Both the position numbers and the translations under genes were made by a program. This document shows, one piece after another, positions 24,977 to 34,225 of a stretch of 64,000 bases of DNA (position 1 is its first letter; the number at the start of each line of letters is the position of its first letter). Below the pieces are notes generated by a model that saw only the letters and a program-made list of their open reading frames with translations, made no database searches and was not told the origin of the DNA. Source of the stretch: Streptomyces sp. CC208A (GTDB taxonomy: Bacteria > Actinomycetota > Actinomycetes > Streptomycetales > Streptomycetaceae); the NCBI RefSeq assembly GCF_030010625.1, contig NZ_JASCXN010000030.1, positions 39,220-103,219 on the forward strand, in the 5' to 3' direction.

Positions 24977-25415
24977 GGGCAACCCTGTTCATAGGCTGAG
25001 GCGGGGGAGGAAAGCCACAGTCTGGGCGGGCGCACCGCTCAGAAGGAACACGTGTCCGCTATGCGGTCACCCCCTTCACGCAAGGTGAAGTTTCCGCTCC
25101 GTTTCGTCGTGGCCGACCGGGCGCGATCCCGGGCGGGGGAGCGGGGCCCGCACTCCGACAGAAGCTGCCCTTGAGAGGCGGCGCTTTATGGGGACCCCAC
25201 AGTCTCGCCACTGATGGCCTCCTGGTGCAAAAAGGGCGCCACGCGCACACTCCCAAGTGACAAGCGTCACGTGGCGCCTCGGAGCCGTATCCGCTCTTTG
25301 TCGGGATCCGATGAAGCTCCGGCCCGAGGCTTTGTCGGCGGCTGACGGTGAGCGCGCGTTCACTCCTGGCATAGCGTCAACCCGTCCCCGACACCCTCAC
25401 CCCCGCGGAGTACCG
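24977..25415. promoter_or_regulatory. 439-bp divergent intergenic region with a Crp-type site and a minus-strand terminator-like hairpin
   Basis: No convincing gene is seen. The sequence gtgacaagcgtcac (25257-25270) matches the reported Streptomyces Crp motif GTG-N6-GNCAC and is a 5-4-5 palindrome. It lies inside a 9-bp inverted repeat (25235-25243 with 25270-25278, ggcgccacg/cgtggcgcc). On the minus strand this repeat is followed by CTTTTTGC, like an intrinsic terminator. A leftward transcript or attenuator upstream of the permease is therefore possible. Confidence 0.45.
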
Positions 25416-26048
25416 ATGAGCACCGCCGCCGCCCCCGCCCGCGCCCTCCGCCCGGGCCTCGTCCTGGCCGACCTCCTCCCCTCCCCCAAGCTCTCGGCTT
25501 CGCTCGAGCAGGGAGGTGCCCCCAGCCGCGCCCGCGACATCGCCCTCGTCGTCGGCGGCGCCGCCCTCACCGGCCTGGCCGCGCAGATCGCCGTCCCGGT
25601 CCCCGGCTCCCCGGTCCCGGTCTCCGGCCAGACCTTCGCCGCCCTGCTCGTCGGCACCGCCCTCGGCGCCCGCCGCGGCTTCCTCTCCCTCGGCCTGTAC
25701 GCCGTCGCCGGCATGGCGGGCGTCCCGTGGTTCGCCCAGGGCTCCTCGGGCTGGGCGATGCCCTCCTTCGGCTACATCCTCGGCATGCTGCTCGCCGCCA
25801 CCGTCGTCGGCGCCCTCGCCCGCCGTGGCGCCGACCGCTCGGTCCTGCGCACCGCCGGCACCATGGCGCTCGGCTCCGCGATCATCTACGCGGTCGGCGT
25901 CCCCTACCTGGCCCTCGCCACCGGCATGACCTTCGGCCAGGCGGTCGCCGCGGGCCTGACCCCCTTCCTCATCGGCGACGCCCTCAAGGCCGCCCTCGCC
26001 ATGGGCGCCCTCCCCACCGCCTGGAAGCTCGTCGGCCGCAAGGGCTGA
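25416..26048 (+). CDS. bioY: Biotin transporter BioY (ECF S component)
   Basis: This 210-residue protein has about six membrane helices and the BioY signature. Clear blocks are AAQIAVPVPGSPVPVSGQTF near residue 53, GTALGARRGFLSLGLYAVAG near 80, GGW-type segment SSGWAMPSFGYILGM near 110 and TPFLIGDALKAALAMG near 185. It captures biotin, working alone or with ECF ATPase and T components, none of which is adjacent. The ATG at 25416 follows GGAG at 6 nt. Residues about 22-37 (PSPKLSASLEQGGAPS) are encoded by a repeat element and look like an in-frame insertion into the variable N-terminal leader, before the first helix. Confidence 0.93.
   Translation: MSTAAAPARALRPGLVLADLLPSPKLSASLEQGGAPSRARDIALVVGGAALTGLAAQIAVPVPGSPVPVSGQTFAALLVGTALGARRGFLSLGLYAVAGMAGVPWFAQGSSGWAMPSFGYILGMLLAATVVGALARRGADRSVLRTAGTMALGSAIIYAVGVPYLALATGMTFGQAVAAGLTPFLIGDALKAALAMGALPTAWKLVGRKG
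25481..25523. repeat. Streptomyces-type dispersed repeat inserted in frame in bioY
   Basis: The stretch centred on ctctcggcttcgctcgagca, preceded by ctcccccaag and followed by gggaggtgccccc, matches a short repeat I recall seeing many times between genes in Streptomyces genomes. The outer C-runs and inner CTCGAG give it partial dyad symmetry. Here it lies within the bioY reading frame without breaking it. Identification is from memory. Confidence 0.6.
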
Positions 26049-26071
26049 CACCCCGGGACCCGTACGGCCGA

Positions 26072-26103
26072 GGGCCCGCCGCTCCGACAGGAACGGCGGG
26101 CCC
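26072..26103. terminator. Hairpin after bioY
   Basis: A perfect 10-bp stem (26072-26081 with 26094-26103) has a 12-nt loop and is followed by cttcccc. It separates bioY from rpiB. Confidence 0.75.
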
Positions 26104-26185
26104 TTCCCCGTACCGCCTCCGACGGGGGCGGCACACGGAGCCCCGCTGACACCCGCCCCGTCCCGGCCGTGCCACACTCAAGGCC

Positions 26186-26674
<489 letters not shown>

Positions 26675-26753
26675 GCCGACCCGCCCGCCCGACCGTGCCG
26701 CCGGCCGAGCCCGGCGGCACGGTCATGCCGTCCCTTCACCCAGGAGAACCGCC

Positions 26754-27563
26754 GTGCCCGAGGGGCATACGATCCATCGCCTCGCCCAGGACCACCTGGA
26801 GCGCTTCGGCGGCCGGCCCGTACGCGCGAGCAGCCCGCAGGGCAAGTTCTCCGACAGCGCGGCCCTCCTCGACGGCCGGGTCCTCGACGGGGCCGACGCC
26901 CACGGCAAGCACCTCTTCCTCGGCTTCCGGGACACCGGCTGGGTCCACATCCACCTCGGCCTCTTCGGCAAGCTCGGCTTCGGCACGACCCCGGCGCCGC
27001 CCCCGACGGACACCGTCCGCCTGCGCCTCGTCGGCGAGGACCACTACGCCGACCTCCGCGGCCCCACCACCTGCGCCCTCCTCACCGAACCCGAGAAGCA
27101 GGCGATACACGACCGCCTCGGCCCGGACCCGCTGCGCGCCGGGGACGACCCCGACCGGGCCTGGCGCCGGATCGCGAGGTCCCGCACGACGATCGCCGCC
27201 CTCCTCATGGACCAGAAGGTCATCGCCGGCGTCGGCAACGTCTACCGCGCCGAGGTCCTCTTCCGCCACGGCATCGACCCGTACCGCGCGGGCAGGGACC
27301 TGACGGCGGGGGAGTGGACCGCGCTCTGGGACGACCTGGTGGAACTGATGCGCGAGGGCGTCCGCCTCAACCGCATCGACACCGTCCGCCCCGAACACAC
27401 CCCCGAGGCCATGGGCCGCCCGCCCCGCGTCGACGACCACGGCGGCGAGGTCTACGTCTACCGCCGCGCGAACCTGCCCTGCCACCTCTGCGGCACGGAG
27501 ATCCGCACGGCCGACCTGGCGGCCCGCAACCTCTTCTGGTGCCCGACCTGCCAGCGGCGCTGA
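26754..27563 (+). CDS. nei: Fpg/Nei-family DNA glycosylase (endonuclease VIII type)
   Basis: This 269-residue base-excision repair enzyme removes oxidised bases and nicks the abasic site. The mature protein would start Pro2-Glu3 (PEGHTIHRLAQDHL), the catalytic pair of the family. PEGHT rather than PELPE indicates the Nei branch. Lys52 lies in ADAHGKHLFLGF, the H2TH segment is MDQKVIAGVGNVYRAEVLF near 160-178, and the C-terminal zinc finger is CHLCGTEI plus WCPTCQRR (Cys-X2-Cys, 16 residues, Cys-X2-Cys). All key residues are intact. The GTG at 26754 has AGGAG at 6 nt. It likely shares a transcript with rpiB. Confidence 0.92.
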   Translation: MPEGHTIHRLAQDHLERFGGRPVRASSPQGKFSDSAALLDGRVLDGADAHGKHLFLGFRDTGWVHIHLGLFGKLGFGTTPAPPPTDTVRLRLVGEDHYADLRGPTTCALLTEPEKQAIHDRLGPDPLRAGDDPDRAWRRIARSRTTIAALLMDQKVIAGVGNVYRAEVLFRHGIDPYRAGRDLTAGEWTALWDDLVELMREGVRLNRIDTVRPEHTPEAMGRPPRVDDHGGEVYVYRRANLPCHLCGTEIRTADLAARNLFWCPTCQRR

Positions 27564-27642
27564 CCACGGCACCGCACCCGCCCGGGGCGATTTCACGCAC
27601 CTTGTCACCGGGGTACCCCTGCACGGACACAGCCGGGGTGGA

Positions 27643-27648
27643 TAGGGT
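27643..27648 (+). promoter_or_regulatory. Possible -10 element (TAGGGT) of PP2C gene
   Basis: TAGGGT lies 8 nt before the ATG at 27657 and no ribosome binding site is present. A leaderless or very short-leader transcript is likely. Confidence 0.4.
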
Positions 27649-27656
27649 CCAGGCCA

Positions 27657-28802
27657 ATGGGTGACCGCACGGGAGTGAACACGTACGCGGCCCGGCTGCG
27701 CAGGCGCGCCCACCGGGCCCGCGTCGCGCTGCGCAGGACCGGGGTCGACTACTTCCGCGGCGGCGCCTCCGACCGCCTCGCCCTCGCCGGGCTGCTCCTG
27801 ACCGTCCCGGCCATCGTCGGCGGCACCGTCCTCGACTCCGTCTGGTGCTCGCCCGCCGCCCTCGTCCTGCCGATCGTGGCCGGCGGCCTGCTGCTGCGGC
27901 CCGCCAGCCTCCTCGGCCTGTACGCGGCGGCCGCCGGCGGCCTGATCGTCGAGTCCGTGGTCCTCGGCCCGTACGCCGAGGGGCCCGCGCGCGTCACCCC
28001 GGGCACCGTCCTGGTGGTCGCCGCCTGCGGCCTCTTCGGCCTGCTCATCGCCCAGTTCCGGGCCCGCGTCGGGGTGCCCTGGCGGCGCGGCGGCACCATG
28101 CTCTTCGACCTGCGGGAACGGCTCCGGGTGCAGAGCGCGCTGCCCCGGCTGCCGCGCGGCTGGCACCGCGAGATGGCGCTCCGCCCGGCCGGCGGCCAGT
28201 CCTTCTCCGGCGACTTCGTCGTCGCCGCCCGCACCCACGGCGGCCGCACCCTGGAGGTCGTCCTCACCGACGTCTCCGGCAAGGGCATGGACGCGGCCTC
28301 CCGCTCCCTGCTGCTCTCCGGTGCCTTCGGCGGCCTCCTCGGCTCCCTCCCGCCGCACGGCTTCCTGCCCGCCGCCAACGGCTACCTGCTCCGGCAGAAC
28401 TGGGACGAGGGCTTCGCCACCTCCATCCACCTCGTCCTCGACCTGGACTCCGGCGACTACGAGCTCTTCTCCGCCGGCCACCTGCCCGCCCTCCAGCTCC
28501 ACTCCGGCACCGGCCGCTGGGAGGAGAAGGACGGCGAAGGACCCCTCCTCGGCGTCTACGACGGCGCCGAGTTCCACCCGGTCAAGGGCACCCTGCACCC
28601 CGGCGACGTCCTGATGCTCTTCACCGACGGCCTCGTGGAGGCCGCCGACCGCGACCTCGCCGAAGGCATCGACCGCCTCACCGGCGAGGCCGACCGCTGT
28701 GTCGCCGGCGGCTTCGAGGGCGTCGCCTGGCACCTCATCGAGGCCGTCGCCAAGGACGTCAACGACGACCGGGCCCTCCTCCTCATCTCCCGCCCGTCCT
28801 GA
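27657..28802 (+). CDS. Membrane-anchored PP2C/SpoIIE-type serine/threonine phosphatase
   Basis: This 381-residue protein has a basic cytoplasmic N-terminus (residues 1-38), three or four membrane helices (about 40-138) and a C-terminal PP2C/SpoIIE phosphatase domain. Metal-binding motifs are intact: GGQSFSGDFVVAARTHGG near 180, VVLTDVSGKGMDAASRSLLL near 201, VLMLFTDGLVEAADRDLAEG near 320 and VNDDRALLLISRP at the end. Such proteins dephosphorylate anti-sigma-factor antagonists or other Ser/Thr phosphoproteins. No anti-sigma gene is adjacent, and no GAF or PAS sensor domain is present, so the signal may be sensed in the membrane part. A small membrane protein gene lies 139 nt downstream. Confidence 0.9.
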   Translation: MGDRTGVNTYAARLRRRAHRARVALRRTGVDYFRGGASDRLALAGLLLTVPAIVGGTVLDSVWCSPAALVLPIVAGGLLLRPASLLGLYAAAAGGLIVESVVLGPYAEGPARVTPGTVLVVAACGLFGLLIAQFRARVGVPWRRGGTMLFDLRERLRVQSALPRLPRGWHREMALRPAGGQSFSGDFVVAARTHGGRTLEVVLTDVSGKGMDAASRSLLLSGAFGGLLGSLPPHGFLPAANGYLLRQNWDEGFATSIHLVLDLDSGDYELFSAGHLPALQLHSGTGRWEEKDGEGPLLGVYDGAEFHPVKGTLHPGDVLMLFTDGLVEAADRDLAEGIDRLTGEADRCVAGGFEGVAWHLIEAVAKDVNDDRALLLISRPS

Positions 28803-28941
28803 CCCTCCGCCGCTGTGCGGTACCCCACGATTCGTCACCCCCCGGCGGGGGCAGGGAGGTTGGTGGCACGATGGAGGCACGGGGGGTGTCCGGAAGCGCC
28901 CTCCGCCGGCTAGGCGGAACCGACCGAGGGTGTGATCAGTT

Positions 28942-29136
28942 GTGGCCATTTCGCTGTCTGTGGTGTTGCTGTTGGCGATCGTCCTGGTGGTGCTGATCCG
29001 CGGCGGCAGCCTCAAGGGCGGCCCCGCCGTCGTCGCCGTCCTCTTCGGCTTCTTTCTCGCCTCCACCGGCATGGCCGACGACATCCAGCGCTTCCTGGAC
29101 TCGATAACCCAGACGATCGCGGCCATCAAGTTCTGA
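28942..29136 (+). CDS. Small hydrophobic membrane protein
   Basis: A 64-residue protein starts with GTG at 28942 (MAISLSVVLLLAIVLVVLIR). It has two hydrophobic helices (about residues 3-19 and 27-43, PAVVAVLFGFFLASTG) joined by a short basic-polar loop (RGGSLKGG), then an amphipathic C-terminus (DDIQRFLDSITQTIAAIKF). Similar small proteins occur in Streptomyces chromosomes and resemble spread-type proteins of conjugative plasmids in layout, but no function is established. It stands alone before a convergent tRNA gene. Confidence 0.7.
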   Translation: MAISLSVVLLLAIVLVVLIRGGSLKGGPAVVAVLFGFFLASTGMADDIQRFLDSITQTIAAIKF

Positions 29137-29143
29137 GGAATCC

Positions 29144-29187
29144 GGGGAACCGAGGGGAATCGAGGGGGGATCGGGGGGGATCGGGGG
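29144..29187 (+). other. Potential G-quadruplex: five G-runs of 4-7
   Basis: Runs of 4, 4, 6, 7 and 5 guanines are separated by loops of 6, 6, 3 and 3 nt (aaccga, aatcga, atc, atc). The motif lies in the 3' untranslated region of the small membrane protein gene, just before the terminator hairpin. It satisfies the usual quadruplex pattern with G-runs of at least four. Confidence 0.6.
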
Positions 29188-29196
29188 AGCCCGGAA

Positions 29197-29243
29197 ACGG
29201 CTCCGGGCCCGGTCCCTCGACGAGGAACCGGGCCCGGAGCCGT
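29197..29243. terminator. 17-bp hairpin between the small membrane protein gene and tRNA-Gly
   Basis: A perfect 17-bp stem (29197-29213 with 29227-29243) has a 13-nt loop. It lies between the convergent small ORF and the tRNA-Gly gene, whose 3' end is 7 nt away. Confidence 0.85.
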
Positions 29244-29249
29244 ACACAG

Positions 29250-29320
29250 AGCGGGCGACGGGAATCGAACCCGCGTAGCTAGTTTGGAAGACTAGGGCTC
29301 TACCATTGAGCTACGCCCGC
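29250..29320 (-). tRNA. tRNA-Gly (anticodon TCC)
   Basis: On the minus strand the gene starts gcgggcgtagctcaatggta and folds into a full cloverleaf. The acceptor stem pairs gcgggcg with cgcccgc. The anticodon stem is ctagt/actag with loop cttccaa, giving anticodon TCC, and the T arm carries the ggttcgattcc loop sequence. The discriminator base is T, as expected for tRNA-Gly. CCA is not encoded. Confidence 0.95.
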
Positions 29321-29463
29321 ACGGAACGCGCCGCGGGTCGGAGCGACCACGGCACGGACAGCATCGTAGCCGGTCCGGAGCCGTCCGTGCACACCCCGGA
29401 GCACGTCCCGGAAAGAGGGGGCGTCACAGCGTCCCCGTACATGTACCCTACGTGTCGCACCGA

Positions 29464-29540
29464 CGGGGTGTGGCGCAGCTTGGTAGCGCGTCCGCTTTGG
29501 GAGCGGAAGGCCGTGGGTTCAAATCCCGCCACCCCGACCA
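29464..29540 (+). tRNA. tRNA-Pro (anticodon TGG), CCA encoded
   Basis: The 77-nt gene starts cggggtgtggcgcagcttgg. The acceptor stem pairs cggggtg with caccccg, the anticodon stem is tccgc/gcgga with loop tttggga, giving TGG, and the T arm contains ggttcaaatcc. The discriminator is A and the CCA end is encoded. It is divergent from tRNA-Gly. tRNA-Pro genes are frequent integration targets in Streptomyces, but no duplicated 3' end is seen here. Confidence 0.95.
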
Positions 29541-29716
29541 TCATGATCCTCCGCGGCTTCGGCCTGGCGGGTTCTTGATCACGTTGTGGGCGCCGTCCCA
29601 CGTGCGGTTACTATGCAAGCTGCGTGCCCGTGTGTCTTTCTGACCGGGCCCATCGGCCGGAACCGCCCCGTGCGGCTCCGCCGGAATCCAGGAATCAGCC
29701 ACAAGGAGACCGAACC

Positions 29717-31111
29717 GTGAAGAGCGCCGTGGAGACCCTGAACCCGACCCGGGTTCGGCTCACTGTCGAGGTGCCCTTCGAGGAGCTCAAGGACAGCCTC
29801 GACGCGGCGTACAAGAAGATCAACCAGCAGGTCACGGTCAAGGGCTTCCGCAAGGGCAAGATCCCCGCGCGCGTCATCGACCAGCGTTTCGGCCGCGGCG
29901 CGGTGCTGGAGGAGGCCGTCAACGACGCGCTCCCGAAGCTCTACACCGAGGCTGTGAACGAGGCCGAGGTCAACCCGCTGGGCCAGCCCGAGGTGGACAT
30001 CACGGAGCTGAAGGACGGCGAGCTGCTGGCCTTCACCGCCGAGGTCGACGTCCGCCCGACGATCGAGATCCCGGACTACTCCGGCATCGAGGTCGAGGTC
30101 GACGCGGTCGAGGTCACCGACGAGGACGTCGAGAAGTCCGTGGAGCAGCTGCGCGAGCGCTTCGCCTCCACGAACCCGGTCGAGCGCGCCGCCGCCGAGG
30201 GTGACGTCGTCACCGTCGACCTGGAGGCCAAGGTCGACGGCGAGGTGCTGCCCGACGGCGTCGCCAAGGGCGTCTCGTACACCATCGGCTCCGGCGAGCT
30301 GCTCGACGGCATCGACGCCGCCGTCACCGGCCTGGAGGCCGGTGGCGAGGCCACCTTCACCTCCGAGCTGAAGGGCGGCTCCGCCGCGGGCAAGGAGGCC
30401 GAGGTCACCGTCAAGGTCACCGCCGTCGCCGCCCGTGAGCTCCCCGAGCTCGACGACGAGTTCGCGCAGATGGCGTCGGAGTTCGACACCCTCGACGAGC
30501 TCAAGGCCGACAGCCGCAAGCGCCTCGAGAACATGAAGCAGTTCGACCAGGCCACCCAGGCCCAGGAGCGCGTCCTGGAGAAGTTCCTGGAGCTGGCGGA
30601 GATCCCCGTCCCCGAGAAGCTCCTCGAGGACGAGATCAACACCCGCAAGCACAACCTGGAGCACCACCAGCTCGGCCAGATGGGCCTGACCCTGGAGAAG
30701 TACCTGGAGCTCCAGGGCAAGACGGTCGAGGAGTTCGAGGCCGAGACCAAGGAGCAGGCGGTCAAGGGCATCAAGACCCAGTTCCTCCTCGACGAGCTCG
30801 TCTCCAAGGAGCAGCTCAACGTCGAGCAGGACGAGCTCACCGAGCACCTGATGCGCCGTGCCGCCTCCTCCGGCATGTCCCCCGACCAGTTCGCCCAGGC
30901 CGTCGTCCAGGGCGGCCAGGTGCCGATGCTGGTCGGCGAGGTCGCCCGCGGCAAGGCCCTCGCGGTCGTCGTCGAGGCCGCCAAGGTCGTCGACACCAAG
31001 GGTGAGATCGTGGACCTCTCCGACGACGAGGACGAGGTCGAGGCCGCCGCCGAGACGGTCGAGGCCGTCACCGGCGAGGCCGAGGTCGCCGAGGGCTCCG
31101 AGCAGAAGTAA
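29717..31111 (+). CDS. tig: Trigger factor, ribosome-associated chaperone and prolyl isomerase
   Basis: This 464-residue chaperone binds the ribosome exit tunnel and assists folding of nascent chains. The ribosome-binding signature appears in VTVKGFRKGKIPARVIDQRFG (split here for length: FRKGKIPARVIDQRFG, about residues 42-57). The FKBP-type domain covers about 150-245 (AAEGDVVTVDLEAKVDG, GSGELLDGIDAAVTGLEAG). The C-terminal arms span 250-430, and the tail is acidic (DLSDDEDEVEAAAETVEAV). The GTG at 29717 has AAGGAG at normal spacing; the upstream in-frame extension is not supported. It precedes the clpP1P2-clpX cluster, as is common in bacteria. Confidence 0.96.
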   Translation: MKSAVETLNPTRVRLTVEVPFEELKDSLDAAYKKINQQVTVKGFRKGKIPARVIDQRFGRGAVLEEAVNDALPKLYTEAVNEAEVNPLGQPEVDITELKDGELLAFTAEVDVRPTIEIPDYSGIEVEVDAVEVTDEDVEKSVEQLRERFASTNPVERAAAEGDVVTVDLEAKVDGEVLPDGVAKGVSYTIGSGELLDGIDAAVTGLEAGGEATFTSELKGGSAAGKEAEVTVKVTAVAARELPELDDEFAQMASEFDTLDELKADSRKRLENMKQFDQATQAQERVLEKFLELAEIPVPEKLLEDEINTRKHNLEHHQLGQMGLTLEKYLELQGKTVEEFEAETKEQAVKGIKTQFLLDELVSKEQLNVEQDELTEHLMRRAASSGMSPDQFAQAVVQGGQVPMLVGEVARGKALAVVVEAAKVVDTKGEIVDLSDDEDEVEAAAETVEAVTGEAEVAEGSEQK

Positions 31112-31160
31112 GCCCCACCCCGGCTGGCGCCGAGGCCCGCGCCTCGCGCCGCCCACCGAG

Positions 31161-31200
31161 CCACGGGCCCGGCCGCACCGCAGTGCGGCCGGGCCCGTGG
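31161..31200. terminator. 17-bp hairpin after tig
   Basis: A perfect 17-bp stem (31161-31177 with 31184-31200) has a 6-nt loop. It separates tig from the clpP1 promoter. Confidence 0.88.
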
Positions 31201-31237
31201 ACGTACGCGGACCTTTTCATGCGCCGCCAACTACCTT

Positions 31238-31252
31238 GCGCTCCCAGCGAAC
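31238..31252 (-). promoter_or_regulatory. ClgR box upstream of clpP1
   Basis: On the minus strand the sequence reads gttcgctgggagcgc, matching the published ClgR box GTTCGC-N5-GCG. ClgR activates clpP1P2, clpC and lon in Streptomyces. The box lies 122 nt upstream of the chosen clpP1 start and just after the tig terminator. Confidence 0.75.
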
Positions 31253-31373
31253 AGTTCGGGAACCGGGATGGCGTTGTCCCACCTGCGCGTTAGGGTCCAT
31301 GGATACGGGGGCAGTGCCCTCAGAACGAGACGCTGAGACGGCCCGGGGCCGTCGGAGACGAGCAGGTGGATAC

Positions 31374-31991
<618 letters not shown>

Positions 31992-32052
31992 GCCCGGCAC
32001 CGCCGAAGAGCCCCAGCCCCCGCCGAACGCCACCAGGACGGTGAACACCCAC

Positions 32053-32715
32053 ATGCAGAACAACCTCTCCCCGAGCGGCCTGTACACCGGCGCGCCGATG
32101 GACAACCGCTACGTCGTCCCGCGCTTCGTCGAGCGCACCTCGCAGGGCGTGCGCGAGTACGACCCGTACGCGAAGCTCTTCGAGGAGCGCGTGATCTTCC
32201 TCGGCGTGCAGATCGACGACGCCTCCGCCAACGACGTCATGGCGCAGCTGCTGTGCCTGGAGTCGATGGACCCGGACCGCGACATCTCCATCTACATCAA
32301 CAGCCCCGGCGGCTCCTTCACCGCCCTCACGGCCATCTACGACACGATGCAGTTCGTGAAGCCGGACATCCAGACGGTCTGCATGGGCCAGGCGGCCTCC
32401 GCCGCGGCCGTGCTGCTCGCCGCCGGCACCCCCGGCAAGCGGATGGCCCTGCCCAACGCCCGCGTGCTGATCCACCAGCCCTCCGGCGGCACCGGCCGCG
32501 AGCAGCTCTCCGACCTGGAGATCGCGGCCAACGAGATCCTGCGCATGCGCAGCCAGCTGGAGGAGATGCTGGCCAAGCACTCCTCGACGCCGATCGAGAA
32601 GATCCGCGACGACATCGAGCGCGACAAGATCCTGACGGCCGAGGACGCCCTCGCGTACGGCCTGATCGACCAGATCGTCTCGACCCGCAAGAGCACGACC
32701 GCCGCGGCACACTGA
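32053..32715 (+). CDS. clpP2: ATP-dependent Clp protease proteolytic subunit 2
   Basis: This 220-residue subunit pairs with ClpP1 in the same operon. The triad motifs are CMGQAASAAAVLLAAGTPG (Ser near residue 115), ARVLIHQPSGGTGRE (His near 140) and AYGLIDQIV (Asp near 191). The region VERTSQGVREYDPYAKLFEE is typical of ClpP2. The ATG at 32053 is preferred because GGTGA, complementary to the 16S rRNA end, lies 8 nt upstream. A GTG at 32041 is in frame but has poor spacing. Control is by the ClgR box in front of clpP1. An inverted repeat and then clpX follow. Confidence 0.94.
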   Translation: MQNNLSPSGLYTGAPMDNRYVVPRFVERTSQGVREYDPYAKLFEERVIFLGVQIDDASANDVMAQLLCLESMDPDRDISIYINSPGGSFTALTAIYDTMQFVKPDIQTVCMGQAASAAAVLLAAGTPGKRMALPNARVLIHQPSGGTGREQLSDLEIAANEILRMRSQLEEMLAKHSSTPIEKIRDDIERDKILTAEDALAYGLIDQIVSTRKSTTAAAH

Positions 32716-32726
32716 CGCCCGACCTT

Positions 32727-32780
32727 CCCCTGGCACGGTACGCGTGGCCGAATCGCGACCATGTGAACCGTGCCAAGGGG
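32727..32780. other. Long-spacer inverted repeat between clpP2 and clpX
   Basis: The left arm cccctggcacggt (32727-32739) pairs with the right arm accgtgccaagggg (32767-32780) with one bulged base. The spacer is 27 nt. It could form a hairpin that tunes clpX expression from the clpP transcript, or serve as an operator for a separate clpX promoter. Confidence 0.5.
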
Positions 32781-32871
32781 GGCCCGAACGGGGGGCCCGG
32801 CAAGGTACCGTCGAATATGAGGCACCAGGAGTCGCTGAACCAAGCGCTCCCAGGCGAAGGGGAAGCACCTC

Positions 32872-34155
<1,284 letters not shown>

Positions 34156-34163
34156 CCCGGAAG

Positions 34164-34214
34164 CACGACGAAGGGGCGCCCCCACCAGGCCGGTGGGGGC
34201 GCCCCTTCGTCGTG
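34164..34214. terminator. 23-bp hairpin between convergent clpX and the membrane protein gene
   Basis: A perfect 23-bp stem (34164-34186 with 34192-34214) encloses a 5-nt loop. It is the longest uninterrupted hairpin in the window and probably terminates both convergent transcripts. Confidence 0.9.
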
Positions 34215-34225
34215 TTCCGTCCGCG

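Noticed and set aside
25059..25372. Two overlapping minus-strand ORFs upstream of bioY
   Set aside because: They span the Crp-type palindrome and hairpin, lack ribosome binding sites and have poor codon bias.
29250..29540. tRNA-Gly or tRNA-Pro as an integration site
   Set aside because: No integrase is nearby and no duplicated tRNA 3' end is seen within the window.
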